Assembly: GCF_015832195.1 (NCBI RefSeq)
Contig: NC_052019.1
Span: 46,379,016-46,443,015 of the forward strand
Origin: Motacilla alba alba
Taxonomy: Eukaryota > Chordata > Aves > Passeriformes > Motacillidae
Direction: 5' to 3'
Length of the DNA: 64,000 nt
Shown: piece after piece, positions 23,201 through 38,200 of the stretch
Position numbering within the stretch: position 1 is the first letter of the stretch
Layout of the letters: every line of letters starts with the position of its first letter
Made by a program: the position numbers and the translations under genes
The notes under the pieces: generated by a model
The model's database searches: none
Told to the model about the DNA's origin: nothing
The model's input: only the letters and a program-made list of their open reading frames with translations

Positions 23201-26200
23201 GTCTGGGAATGAGATCATAAATTCTGAGTGCACTTAGAACAGTCTTTTAATCCCTTAACATATGAACCCCTTGTCTCAGACAGTCTCTAGATATTAGAGT
23301 AAGTGTAATTTTACACAACCCACATGTTTTTGCAGGACTGTTAACTAGTAGATTTTTCTTGTATTCAGAGTAGCAAAATCACTGCCATAAAACCTTCACA
23401 CATTAGGCCAAATCCAGTGAAACATTACAGGTAGTCTTGCAGGGACATTTACAGTCTTCATTTGTTCCTACATTTGAGAAACTGCAGCATGTTTATCTGG
23501 AGAACAGTAACTGGAAAGGAGCTGCCTAATAATACCTGCAGCTGGAGAGAGTGTTGGTTTTGGGATGGACCAAAACCTGCTGAAATAAGGAATCTTTCTG
23601 AGTGCTCCTTTTCCTTGTGCTATCCTCAGGTTTCTTTCTATCCCTATGCAATGGCAGATAAAATCCCCTTTCTCTATCCCTGGCAGAAGCTCCTCAGTCA
23701 CTTAAAAAGTACAAAAAAGCATTAGTTCTGCATGGAGCTAGGAGGTTGCAGGGATCTAAGGATATCATATCCGTACGTTAATCATGATGAAATGGCCACA
23801 GAGGGCTTCTTGGAAAGTTAAACTCTGCAAGTATAGAATATATACTCTGGTATTTGTTAAGTGGTGCTGATTTGATAAGGGCTGTCAATGACTGCAGCAG
23901 CACACAAAGAGAAAAACAGAGATTCATTAAGTTTAGGTGGTTTTGGCCTGAAGGAACCCAGTTTCTGGAGTTTGTGCAAATAACTCTCTTTGTTATAAAT
24001 AAGAGTTTGTCTGGAGTGCATGAACCCCTCACTCTAAACTTCCATAAATCGCTTTTTCTTGATCTTTTGGTGGGTTTTTTACATGTATTTCCTTATTACT
24101 GTGTACAGTGCTGTGTAGAAACACATTTTGAAGGTGGCAGCATAAAATTTCTTCAGCAAAATGAGGAAGGGTATGCACGTACTAACATTTTTTCAAAAAA
24201 AGGGAGGAAGCATCATAAATGTAATTCACAAATTCTGAGACAGGTTTGCAGGCCAGCAGAGTCTTGTTGAAGAGCCTTTCCACTTTATTTCAGTTGGTGA
24301 GTGGGTCAGGAGAGATTTCCAGTCCTTAAACAAACAATTTTAAGTTACTTTTGAGGGGCACAAAAAGCCAGTTGAAAGGAATTGAATTCAGCCCTGGTTT
24401 GAAATGGAAATCACAGTAACATATCTGAAAAAACTCTTTTTCACCCTCTGTTCTCATCTATGCATTTTAGAGTAAAATTAGACTGGATTAGGTTTGGGGC
24501 CTCTTGTGTTTCCTTATCCTTAAATTGATTACATTCTAGTGACTGAAAAATATAGCAATACTGACAGCCTTTCTTTCAGGGTGAGGTGGATATCAACCAG
24601 CTGGTGTAGAGGGTTATGCATCTCACCAAAACAAAACCTATTTCACACCTGCAGCCTCCAGGCTGTTTTTCTGTTGCAAACAAGAAAAGCTGGGGCCTCC
24701 AGCCATGTTATTTTTAGCTGATCAATTTTGGATATGAAGGTATATGCCTCAGGGGCAGAAAGCACTCCAGTAAGGAGAAGCATGCTTTCAACTGCCTCAA
24801 CTCCTCTAATATGGACTCTGGTGGGTAATACATTTTCAGACCTGTTATGAAGTAGATTTTATGAGTTCATATTGACAGATTTTTTTCTCATATTACCAAG
24901 CAATGCTCTATACACCTGAGTACTCACCAAATTCAGATTCATTTCAGTGTAAGCATTAAGACTGCCCCCACCACAAGAGTATCTGAGGAAACTGCTACAC
25001 CTACTTATTTTTTTAAATATGCCTATTTATCTTTTCCCAAATACAGGAAGGAGTTAGGGGCTTGGTCAAGTTACACGAAGGCAAGATAAAAATAACTTCA
25101 TATGAAAAAGAAGTCAAGGGTTACCTAAACAGTATTTCTAATGCAATATTTTTCATGTTTACCAGTGCGGGGCATGACATCTGTGCATCTGGTAGTTTTG
25201 TTGCTGCTTTGGTACAGCAGAACCTTGATAGAGAGCATGTTCAGATAAGATGGTGCTGGTACCCCAGCATCCCACAGAGCTCTAGCTCTTTCCATCATGG
25301 TGTCAGTTCAGCCGCACATTGCTGAGGTGGCCTTTGGAAATTACAGCCCATCTCAGTGCCAGGAGGGAGAATTTTATTTTTATTTTGGTGTATCATGGTA
25401 GTTCCACACAGTGCTTGTTGCACAGGACAGCTTCTACGTTGTGGTTTAGCTGAGAAATAAGAGTGCGGAAGGGCAGAAAGGGCGAGTAACAATTGCTTTA
25501 AAGTGAGTACCGAGACACTTCACACCTCACTACAACATCTTCCCCACTGTCCATCCCTTTTAGGGAAAAGTTCCAAGGAGATGCTCTGAGGGTACCTTCG
25601 CACAATTTCTCAGGGTCTTGTATCTTTTTCTTGTGTGAGGGTGCAGTTTAGCCCTCATAAATTCCCTGACTGGGATCATGGGTTGGGTTTTACAGACACT
25701 AGAAAGTTTCAGAATGATTGCCATCACTCTCTTACTGAGCAATAATTTCTTAGGGGTTCATGGCTGGAGAAGGGTGAGCTGTGAGCTAAAGTTAGATGTA
25801 CTATAGGAAAAAATTACTCTTTAAATGGGAAAAAACCACTGTCAAGGCCACTCTTGGAGTACTGTGTCCAGTTGTGGGCTCCTCACTCCAAGAAAGACGT
25901 GGACATACTGGGTAGAATCCAAGAAAGGGCCTCAAAGGTGATCTCCAGAGATGCCGTCCAAGTTCAAGCATTCTGTGATTCTATGAAAGAAAAGATAAAA
26001 ATATGCTGCCTTGGTTTGAAACCTAGCTGGTGTGCAGAAGACAATTGTTCCTGCAACCTACACCTTTGCTGTCAATGCAGCTAAAGAGAGACTACAACAG
26101 CAGTCAGGAAGGACATTACCCATGGCCTGGTGAATGTAAAAAAACATGTGACATTGAGGATTTAGCTTTTTAGTGTCTTCCATTTTACCAGGTTGAAAAG

Positions 26201-29200
26201 CAGTCTGATTTAAATTGTTGCATTGAATGACATTGTTGAGTGTCTGGTGTTCCCTTGCATGCATCACTCCTTGAACAGCAGTGTCGTCATCTTCAGCCTC
26301 TTAAAGGTCAGCTGTTCCTTTTTGTCCATCTCAAAACACTAACTTGTGGGGCTGAAGTGTACTTATATGGCATTTTACACTCCAGATTTACTCTTATAGC
26401 ATTTTGCACTCTGGTTTTAATACATGCTTTTAGAAACAAATAGATAAATAAATAAAAGTAACTAAACAGAAGAAAAATAACTAGCTATACTTCCTAACAG
26501 AAATATTTTAAATTATTTTCATGCCAAGAATCAAAATCATCTTTGGGATGAACATGTCTGAAGTGACAAAGTATCTGAGTAGGGAAGAGCTATCAATCTA
26601 CTCGTCTTCAAAAGTTAACAGCTCTTGGCTTCATAACTACTTTGAGCGGAGGATTTTGTTATTTGTTGTGTGGTTTGGTTTTTCCTGTTTATTTTGGGGG
26701 GTTTATGTTAAGGCTTACTGGAATTGTAAAAATATCTGCGCATAAAGCCAGACTGCCATGCCTATAAGACATGCAGAGTGACAAAAAGAGCACAAAGCTT
26801 GTTTAGCTGTGCACTGAGAGTGTTCATCAGGGCTAGGACATAGAACATCTTATGGGCTGTACATTTTCACTTCTTTTCACTGATTCTTTGTATAGACAAG
26901 AAAATAGAGGTCTAACGTAGGAAAAGGAATATTTTCCCTGTTCTGAACATTAGAAACTGAATGATAATCACTTCAAAAACATGAAGGCACAAGGTCATTT
27001 CTGTGTTATCCTTCTAGGTTTGCCTTCAGTCTTTCTCATTCCCAGAGCTAGTTTCTGCACTTCAGATATCTCTGCCTAGTATTTCCAGTAGAGTAAGTGT
27101 AGTGCTGAGCATAGCAGAGTTGCATATAGGTGAGAAATGTGATTGCTGGTATGAATGGGGATTTACTATGATAAGGTTACAGGCTGAGGTTTTCACTTTC
27201 TTCCTAAGAAAATAATTTTTTGTTCTTTTTTTGCCATCTCCTTTTTTCTCACAGCAGTAGCCCTCTGCATCCATAGCACTGATATATAAACCTGGGAGGA
27301 AAGTGCAAGCTTGGAACTTCAACCTTTTGATTAGAGATTTAAGCCCCCGAAAGCATCAGCCAACAGCAGCTGTTTGAAAATGAAGGGGACAGAAACAAGC
27401 GTGTTAGGGGTGTGGGGATGAGGAGAAACAAGTGTATATTCATGGGTCCCTTCTGCTTCGTTTTGTCAACTGGCAATTTTCTTCCAGAGCCTTTTAGGTC
27501 AATCCTTTAGGACACTCACACCTAATCTCCAACAGCTTCAGATCCTGAGCACTCATATATCAAATGCCTGTGCCACTCTATCAGCCTCACAGCTACTGTA
27601 GTACAAAGGGGCCTTGAGAAGGGGCTGACACAAGTGACTATTTCATTCCCTCAGGGCTTAATGGTACATATTTTTTGCTCTAGCTTGGAAAATGCCTCAC
27701 TAGAGTTTTGCTAGAATTTCGATGATTTTGGTTTGTTTTTTGAAACAGTCTAACTCTTGAGGAAATTAAATGTAATTAATGATTCCATTACCTAATTTAG
27801 AAATACAATGGAACTTGCTTTCACAGACAATCAGAGTTAATGCATCTATGATTAAATCTGCCTGCAGAAGTAAGAAAGAGATAAGTTCTTAACAGGAGAC
27901 TTTTATGGAGGACTAGAAAATGTGTCTTGTTGTGTTTGGAAAAGCCTTTATCTTAATGCCTCTCTAACTTTTGAGTAGAGGATTGATTCATCATGTGTAC
28001 TAAATTTGAACACCGTGTGAAAATTGTTCACTGAGTTTCTGATACAAATTACTGTTCCAAATTTGATTGCTATGTTAGCTATTGGATTTAACTTTTCCTC
28101 ATTTTTCTACACTTAAATAGCAAAGGGCTTTTAGAAGGACCTAGCTCCAGACTTTTAAAAATCTTTCTTTGGCTGTTATTTTAATGTGCTTTGCCGTGTC
28201 AGAAGTGTGATGCAGTTCTTTATGTGAGGTTTATCAAAGGTATTTCTTGTGAAACTGAGATATACATCTGCAGAAGCATTTACATAATAAGCCATAAGCT
28301 CTAGTTGTTTTACAGTAAAGTCTAACCATTGCATTATTACATCTAAAATTAATATCTGCCATTTTCTCATAAATGTGGGATATAAACACTGAAAAATATC
28401 TTTTAGAGGGTTTATTTTGTTTGACTTGTTTTTTTTACTTGTTTGTTTCTTTTCTTTATTTTTAAAATTGAAGATGGGAAAGAAGATTGAAAATAAGTGT
28501 TATTTGCTGATTGACTCATGAAAATAATTTATGACTTCTTAAACTGCAGAAGAGTAATACACTTCCCATTGAACATACCCAAAATTTGGAGCATTAATGT
28601 AATGCTGACAGTTTTTTAATCTTTTAAAACCACTTTTCAACTGCTGGTATAAAAAATGGATAAGTGAAGTATATTTAAAAAATTGAAAAGCTCCCTGTTT
28701 TTCCAAATTCTTCCATTTCTGAAGCAGGCCTTTCTCATTTTTTTCATTATCTGTCTTCCATCTGAGACCAGAAGCACAAATGTCAGAATAAATTACAACA
28801 AGCCTTTCTTGCAGCATTTCTAAGTTGCAGAGAAGAGGAAAGCATTGGCAGTCTTGCTGGGAAGACTGTGCTTTTAAGGCTAATTGGACAGATTTTAAGA
28901 ATCAGGAGTCACAGGTCTCCTTTCTGTTTAGTGTGACATCTGTGTGTTGTCACCTTTTTCAGAAGAATAATTTGTTACCTTACATGGGTTCAAGTTAATC
29001 CACCCTACCTGACAAAATAAGTCCCCATTACTGACCCATTATGAAAATGTTCATATATTTCATCATGTCTTTCTTAACTTCATCTTTCTTTTTCTTTGCC
29101 TTTAGGGTGAACCTGGTTTGCCTGGCATAGCAGGAGAGAAGGGAGAAGCAGGGCTCAAGGTCAGTATTGAAAATGAGTTAAAAACAGAAGCACAGAGTAT

Positions 29201-32200
29201 GTGAGTGCATATGTAGATGACAGTTGTGCTTTCCAACTTGGGTTTATATTCTGAGTGGCTTTTAATGATCTGCTCCCTCCAGTGATCAGTGCTGTAAGAG
29301 GCTTTACACATCTCATCATAAAGAAGCATTTTCTTCTGCTGTGCATGTATAATTCCAGTCAGTGGCACTGATTCATAGGCATCCACTGCCAGCTGAATGC
29401 AATGTGCCTGCAAGTGTTTGGGAATTTGGGGACCTTTTTGGAAAGGCTTTGTTTATGCCCCTTACAATGTGTTTCAGGCTTCTATTCAAGAGCTGCTGCG
29501 GTCAGTTCTTCAACAAATGTCAGGGTGAAGCCTTGAGGGCTGATCCTGCTATTATGGAAGTTAGCAACAAGTCTCATTAGAAGCATGTCTCAGCCTGTAT
29601 TTGTTGCATCAGAATGACTCTTTGCACTTTATTGTTATATAGTTTGTTCTGCTGCTTTAATATTGAACAAGTGAAATAGAACATAAAGCTTATGATGATA
29701 ACTTCATTTAAAAGAAAACTTGACACGTCCAAGATGATGGGATCTGTGGGCCTCCTGGAGGGGGTAATGCTAATTTCTAATCCCATCAGCTGTGAGTGAG
29801 CGTCCCTGGTGCACATGTGCTCCTCAGCTGATTCTGTGCATCATGCCGCTGCTGACAGACATGCAAGGCAGCCTCTTTACATTTACTGACTGGCTGCTTG
29901 TCCATCAGGAATGAAAACAAACCATTTGGGAGCATGACCTTTTCTTACTTTGTATAGAGAAGAAGCCAAATTATGGTAGTTGATGCTTCATTCGTATTCA
30001 CAGCTGTAGTCCCTGAGTTGCCTAGCGACTGCCAGCCATCAGAAGGGGCAAAGATGAGCCGGAGTGCAGCTCTGAGCCAGAAAAGCAGAGATGAGTTGTC
30101 AGGGTCAGGCTGGTGTGCAAAAGTGCTTTTGCAGTTTCTCAAGCACGTTTTAATTTTGAAAAAAAGTAATGGCTATAAGCCATCTTTTTGTTACAGAGAT
30201 TGTTACAGAAAATATAAAGAGCAGTGAAGGCTCTTTACTCTGGAACAGTTATGAATTTGTTCAAGACACTTAAGGCATTTACTCTTTCTTGAGGAACCTT
30301 CTGAGCCGTTGACAGAATCATAAGACTTTCCCTTCACATTCAGACTTTTTATTTCCTTTGTTTGTTCCCAAAACAAGGAGAGCCACGTGTAGGAGCCCGC
30401 AGGCTGCTTCTCAGAGGCATGTACCTGTTTGTCAGGGTCTAGGACAAAAAAGAGAGAGACGTCTTCACATGCAAACCATTGAAGCTTAAAAAAAACATGT
30501 TGCAGTTGTATGGTCCATTGAGATCTGTTGAATTTACATATTTTATTGTTCATTGGAGATTTTCTTGTTGTATTGCATCACCTGAGACGTTGTCATCATA
30601 GTGACATAATTATTAGTAAGGATAGTAATACTAACATTAGTAATAACTAATGATAGAAAGGGTAGCAATTTGATTTCTGCCTTAGTAACTTACCACTTCT
30701 TTGCTCCAATTATTTTCTTTAGGGTGACCCTGGAGAAAGAGGAGAAAAGGTGAGATGTTTCACCTCCTTTGTTGTGTTTCTGTTTTGGGTAACTTCCTTG
30801 GAGTGCACTGATCCCATGTTTAAAAATAAAAAACCACAGCTCCTACTAGAACTTAAGTGGCACAGTGCAGCCTTTCCAAGGGTCATATAATACCTGCTAA
30901 TGGAAGTTATTGATCTGTGATTACTGCAGTGGGATTAGTCACAGAGTGCAGTGATTGTGTGTTAAAGGCTGCACAGTTGAGCAGTCAGGCAACTAATCCT
31001 AACTGTGTTGGGTCTCAGAAAATGATGAGCCTGTCTGAATAAATTAGAGATCCACACATTTCTCATTACTTGGTTTTCATGTTCTGACACCTGTGTGGAG
31101 TAAAGCAATTAGGTTTTACTCCAAAAACAGAATGGTAAAACTACATGGATTCTAAGTGATACCTGGATAACAAGCTTTCCACGTACTAAAAATAAAAATG
31201 GAAATGGAATAAAAAATAAAAATGGGATAAAAAAATAAAAATTGAGTGTTCCATTTTTCTTTGGGTCCATTTAAGTAAAAGCAAGGGAGACTGCCCCCAT
31301 GATCTCCTGTCTGGAGAGGCATGCTGATGCCTCTACTTGCAGACAGTTAGCAAGAAATTGCTTCTCTGGTGTCCAGTCATACCACGGCAAGACAAGGGGG
31401 TGGAACAAGCTCCATGCTGCAGGAGAGGAGTATAGTTCTGCTCTTCCAGGCATAGTGGCTGGTAGGAGCACAGTGAGTTTAGAGCTGAGCTTCCTCACCA
31501 GCTCACACGGGCAGTTTGAGAAATAGCATAAGCCTTATTTTGAGTAGGATTTCATGCACAGCCTGATCTTCTGTAAGTATACTGAGCTTATGTTTAAAAA
31601 GTGAGTTGTTTGTACTGGGGTGCAATTTGCTCTTAAGAAATGTTTACCTGTGTCTTTGCAGCTACAACTGAATTTCACTTCCAGATTCATGTAAATCTAT
31701 GTAATAGCAGCTGGAAGCATGCTTTGCCAAGGCTATCAATTTCACATTTTCAAAAGCACACCATAAAAATAATCTAGGGAAATCTTGAAAGTCTGTACCC
31801 CACATGCAGAGCTATGTAATCATGAAATATGCATCATGAAATAATTTCTTCTGTTAAAATTATATTTTAAGTACTTCAGTAATCCTTAGTTTGTTTTCAG
31901 ACATAAAAGAAATAACAATGAATTTTGTTATGTAGTGAATTTTTGTTACTTAAAACCATTCTATTTTTCCATAATTATCATTTGTCTTTTTCTAAAAAGT
32001 GTAGTTACAGATCTCCTCAATATGCTTTATCATGTTAAATGAACTTGGGATGACATTCCTCACTGTTACTCTTCCATGTTTCATGTATGTTTCCCTAATT
32101 GCAGTGCTGCTGGTTCCCATTGTATCAGTGGCTGTGGTGTATAAATTGCTAAGTCCTCTCCAAAAGGATTTCACATTAAGGTCTTCAGAACAATATGACA

Positions 32201-35200
32201 GATACTGAGTAATGTTATTTCAGCAGTACTACTGGTTATTAGACCAAGGCCAGGAATGTGTTTTTAGTCTACTTAGGCGCTGTTTTTATCCATATTTTTG
32301 GCATTTTAAATACTTACTGCCCTTTACATGACATTCAAGTCCCACAGAAATTTTTAGCCTGTATTCTTAACATAAAACAACATATAGCATATTTCATGTA
32401 ATCTGGACTTCTTGTATGGTTACATGATTAGGTGGAAATAAGGTCTTTTTATAGGTTAATATTATGAATTTTTTATTTTAAAATTTTGTGCATTTTTTGA
32501 GTAGAAAATGTCTATTCAGCCATGAGAAAGTGTTATCTAAATATCACTTTTTAAACAAAAACAGTGCATAGAATTTATGTAGAGATAAAGTCAATTTGGT
32601 AGCTCCTTGGAGGAGTGACATTTAGTGAATTTTTTTTTAGTTTGTGAATCATTCATGAAGGACTGCAGACTCAGAGAGTATATGCTATAAATTACTTGAG
32701 AATCTCAATAAAAACTACTGGGATTGTCTAACTGTCATCTGAATTTTATTAGATGCATCTATGTGAATGTGTCTGTGTTGGGAAGAAAAAATGTATTTGT
32801 AATTTAAAGTGCTGAATCATCATGGAATCATGAAATCATTCCTTCCTTGCCAAACTGCAGTGAACTGAGAAAGATGGTAATTATACCAACAGATATTTTG
32901 ATGCTTTGTGGTGGGTTTTTTTTTACAGATCTGTGACATGGGATTGCAGTTATAGTGAAGTCTGTGTAAGACATAGCCACTTCCTGACCCATGTGAGAGA
33001 GACTGACTAGCTGCTGAACAAAATCAACTCGCATTGTTAATCATGTTGGAATGCTGACTCTTCTCTGCATACTTGTGCTCACAGAAAATCATTAAAATGT
33101 AATGTGTGTTTCAATTATAGGGGGATGCTGGTGAGAATGGACTGAAGGGTGACACAGGAGAAAAGGTAACAACACTTTTTAGAAGAGAAGAAAATGTGTG
33201 CCTTAGGCATGCTTATAGCATAGCCAATAATGAAAATAATCATTTCTTCATAAGAAAAAAGCATTTTGACCTTTTTTTTTTATTAAAGGTGAGTTATTTG
33301 GTTGAGTTCATTTTTATGAACAGCAGAAAAAAAATTTACTATTATGTCCAACTGAGCATAAGATTTCTTACTTTATGCAGTAGCCCTAGTATAGAATCTC
33401 TCATCATGGTTCTAGGTAGCACTCCTCTTTGTTGGAATTTGAATCATACAAAAACTTCGGTCACAGCCTGCCAGTTGGAATTGCCCCTTTGAATTACAGC
33501 CATGTTTTCTGGTATACCCTTTATCTTTTCTCCTTCCATGTTTGCAACAAAGAGTGGGACCAAACCAATATGGGACAAAAATTATGGTATCCTGATAGGC
33601 AACTTCCCTCCCATATTGGCAGCTGGAAGATCAAGAGTTGACAATAAACACATTTCAAATCTTTATTCCAAGTGACATCAACAATAACCTCGCTTTATAT
33701 CTTCTTAGTTCATTGTTGCAGAGTATAAAGATGTTGTAGAAATCAACAAAAAATAGATTTTATCAAAATTTTGATTTTCCTGAGTTTTCTTTTATGTGAG
33801 ACTCATGCTCAGAAAATCAAACTGGAATTTTCAGTGTGGTTTCCTTACAAAAGCCAGTCTTTAGCAGTCAGGGTAAAGGCTGTGTTGCACATGAGAAAGG
33901 GTCAGGCATATTGATCTCTTCTGGCCATCTTTTTTTAACTGATATTCTTCTAAAAAACATTTATTTTAATGACTACACCTGGGCAGAAACATAAGTACTT
34001 TTTCTTGTACCCCTGCATGTGTAATGCTTAACTAACTTACAGCATTTCAGTTCAAGGAGAAATTTATGATGGATTTATCAGGCTGGTAAGGAATGCATGC
34101 AAATCGCTCAGGAGCTATCATTTGGGTACAGTAAATCTGCACTTTGAAGAGCACAAGGATTTTAAGGCATATTCTAAAATCAGCAATTAAAAATAGACAT
34201 TAGATTTAAGAACAGTCAAGTTACTTGATTTTTGGAGTTAATTTAAATAATACTTATTTGTAGTCATGCTTATTATTAGAGATGAAAGTCTTAAGAACCT
34301 TATTTACTTACTTACATGATGTATGCTGGTAACATAATCTTGATCCACTCTTGTGTGATTTAAGAATATAATCTGCTACAAATATGGATTGAGATTGTTG
34401 TTCAGATGGATAGTTCTACAACAAGTAAATGGTAAGGTTTTAATCTCTCTGGGAAGCCTAGTGCAGCTTCACCTGTTGCTTTTCTACTTCATTAGCCTTG
34501 AGGCTGAGCTTGCATCTACAAGGATGCCCATATTGCCCTGTGATCAGCAGCATGCACATCCCCCCATATGAGGTCCTTTTTGAGGAAAGAAAAAAGTTCT
34601 GTCCTTCTTTCAGCGGGAGATCCTTTCTGCTCAAGTATAAAGTTTTAAATACTGCTGTGTGCACATTCAGCAGTTAGGCAGGTGATTTGGGATCAACTTG
34701 TATAAAGTAGAGGTTCTCAGGAGACTTCTTATATTGCTGTAAATTAAGAAATTTCAAGACACCTCCTAAACTTCATAATGCCGAAGTCTCCCATCTCTTC
34801 TAGGTTTCATATTATTTTCAGAGGTGACATAGTGACATAGAATATTCTGTTTGTTTGGAGTGCACTGCTTTAACCATAAGGGGTTAGAGTCCTCTGCATT
34901 CATTTTAGCCAGACTTTCCAGAGCTGCGACTTCATTGACTTTCAATATTTTTCTTCTTTTTCCCTGCCTACAAGACAGGGATCTGCCAACCAGAAAAAAA
35001 GATACAGTTCTTAGAGGAGAGCTGCGGCTTAAAGTTTCTGATAGGTAGCTTTGCAAACAGCACTTTCTAGAGAGCTTACGAGGGTGGTTTTTGACAGATA
35101 ATTTAGGAGTAAGCATTAAACTTGGTGTCATTACATTACACTTGAGCTGCTTAACAGGGTTTGTATTCTTTCCTGTTCTTCAGCATAGGGGGAAGTTTTT

Positions 35201-38200
35201 GCTTAAGAGATTTAATCCATAGTCCATAAAACTTAAAAACGTTTCTTTAAAAGCTTCAGTAGAGTTTCTGTGAGATAAATAATAAATTTTTATTCACGTG
35301 GTGGGAGTGTGAGATGCCACATGTCAACAGATCCAGACTTGGTTTAAGAGCAGGTTCCTGTTTGTGAAAAAAAATGTAGCTTTGTTCACTGAACTGCTGT
35401 ACCTAGTGACACTCAAAAATATGGACTTGGGTTCTTAATTTTTGATGTGAGACTTTAGAATTAACATGTCTTTGTTCAGTTGTTGAAGACAATGTCAATG
35501 CCAAGCTTGAGTTCTTCCTTCTGTTTTTCCACTCTAGCCTTGGTCCCTAGAAATTACCAAGGATCTTCCTTCTTTGTACATGTATCCCTGCTAAAGTTTC
35601 TTCATTCGCAAACTGTCTTGACTCAGCAGTGAATTGTGAACATACTGTACTGTAATTTTTTCTTTGATCTAGTTTTTATTCTTGCATGAAGGTGGATTAT
35701 AAATATTTTGTGTCTTCTTCATATTCATCATTGCCCTTTCAAATATTTAACTGTTTAATGTGTCTTACTAGTTGCTTTGGCTCTTTATAGCTACAAAAGG
35801 TTCTTGAGGCTTTCAGTTGTACATGCTTGTAAGGGATATTAGCAGTGTCACTCACACATGTCTATTAAAAGGAGGCAGTTCAGGTTTCCATGCATGTATC
35901 AATCTCATAATACTGATTTTTGTGTTTTCTTCACTCACTGCAAGCTGCAGTAACTGTGTACTCCTATTCTTCGGAGGCCAGTGAGCATGTTAACCGTACA
36001 ATTTAATTTTATAAGACCATACCAGAAAGATGCCATGCCTAAACCAGCTGCAAAGCTATGGTATTCACAGAAACATCAGGAATGGGTATCCCCTATTGTA
36101 TTTTGTAGAAAGAATATTAAACATTTATACTCTGCTTATACATCTCTGCTTCTATCCTACCTATGTAAATCACTGGAAGGCTGCTCAGAGCTTGAAGTTG
36201 CTGCTGTGCAAAACTCGCTGCTTTCAGTGAACAATCTACATTTATTCTGCATAATGAATAATTAAACAGTTTTTCAAATAGAAGCACGTTAGTCATCTTC
36301 AGTACTATATAGCCTAACTAGCAAACTTTTCGGTAGGGCTTTTTTTCCTTTGGCATATTGTTTAAGGAAAAAAATTAACTGATCCTGTGTCCTGTGCTTA
36401 TCATTGTCTATGAAATCCAGTCAACCCAGCAAAATGTAGGCAAATCTTTTTGAATGCTAGATGCCCTCTCAGAACAGAGACCTCTCCTGAATATGTAAAT
36501 TATCATAGCTGTCTCATCCTGTAAAGTATAGCCCTTCATGCATTATTCTGTTTAAATACACCGTTTTATCTGTTTAAATACACCAGAGTGTTGAGGAAAT
36601 AAATTTATGACCTGTCCTGATGGAGATGAACTCATCGGTCACTCGGTTTGTTGTTTTTTGTTTTTTTTTTCAATGTGAATCTTCATTAGCGCAAAAAATG
36701 TTGTCAATTGAGTCCTGACACTTGCCATCTAAAAAATTAGGTCAAATGGTCGCTCATATTCTTTGTAAATAACAGTGAATTATTTTTAATGTAGATCAGC
36801 AATTTAGAGATGTCAAAGTATGTCCTATATTCTGGCTGTGTGAAGTACATTTATGCAACATCTGCAATTATTAGATCTACATTATTAGTTGTGAAATTTG
36901 AAGTTAACTATAATAGGTGTTTGGGTGAGTGAAGCTAAATCTCTCTCTACATAGACTTGAAAACAACACTGCTCCTTTTCTGAATCACACTGATATAATT
37001 AATTAGTTAAATGTCTATTTAGCCTACAAGCAGCACAGAAAACAGGCAGTCTTGCTATGCAGTTATTTTGCTATATAATGTTGCTGTACTCCTATGTGAT
37101 TTCTGTGTTTCCTGGAAAATTTTTATGTGGTAAGAGTGATTATTTCTTGTGGATTTTGTATCAGGGTGACCCTGGCTCTTCTGCGGCTGGAATTAAGGTA
37201 ATGGAGTTCTAAAGAAGTTGTGCAGGGTGAAGAGGGGTGGTTGGTCCATGTTACTTCACAGTGTCACAGACATTTTGGGTATCATTAATGTTACGGTTTT
37301 CCACAGCTCCATCTTTAATTCATTTTCTCAGATCTCATGTCTTTCATCTGTTTTCTTTTAGGGTGAACCTGGCGAATCTGGGCGGCCTGGACAAAAGGTA
37401 CTGCTTGGAAATGTTAAGTTTTCCTTCTCTGCTGGATTTGTGATAAAGGATGTTACATCTGTGTTACCAGTGGTACTTACCTGCACTGGGATGAATCTGA
37501 AGCAGTACAATTTAGCAGCCCAAGGCTGTACACATTTGATCTATGTTTATTTTGTATTTTAAAAAGGCACAGGAATAATGATACTAATTAATATGAGAAG
37601 CAATTTTGACTAACCCACCTTCCCGTCTAGCCCCAGCACACTTCTTGCATTTAAAGCCTAACCCTTTGCAGCTGGTGAGACTAACAAAGAATGGCTCTGC
37701 TCCTTGGGTCATCACAAGCTAACCCTGCATGTTTGACTATTAATCTTCAAACTGTGGTACACTGTTAGATCTCATCAGGAAGGAAATAAATATTGGTTAG
37801 AATCCCTTTCACATGCACCTGTGAGGGGAATCAAACTATCAGTGTCACACAGTGTGTTTGGAAGGCCACAGACCAGGTAATGCTGCTCTGTTCTTCCATC
37901 CAGTGAAAGAAATTCCCCTGGGTGCTGTGTGGCTGAGGGTACTTCTGCAAGGAAAGGTCCTGCAGGAGTTACAATAACTGTACTGCACGAGGCCCTGTGA
38001 AGCTGGGGAATGTGCTCTTTGAATGCACAGTGCATCAAACACAGCAAATGCTGTGCCTTCAGCTGTCTTTCCTGAGAGTAGGGGGCAGGTCCTGCAGGGA
38101 AAGCAAAGAGACAATGAGAGAACTGGATTTGTGCATTGCAATATTTGGTTTCCCTCTGGAGCCATTAGCACTGTTCTCGCCTCATACAACATTGAAAATT

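Larger units (their letters stand above)
20387..29105 (+). other. COL25A1: Intron E5-E6
   Basis: 8719 bases, strongly AT-rich over 20500-22500, including an A17 run ending at 21309. It holds a rearranged CR1 tail (25845-25985), a diverged tandem duplication (26362-26420) and a decoy acceptor at 24579. No coding exon recognised. Confidence 0.8.

Noticed and set aside
24565..24609. Acceptor-like ctttctttcag followed by GGT GAG, resembling a collagen exon start
   Set aside because: The frame reads GEVDINQLV and then a stop; no second glycine at spacing three and no donor in place.
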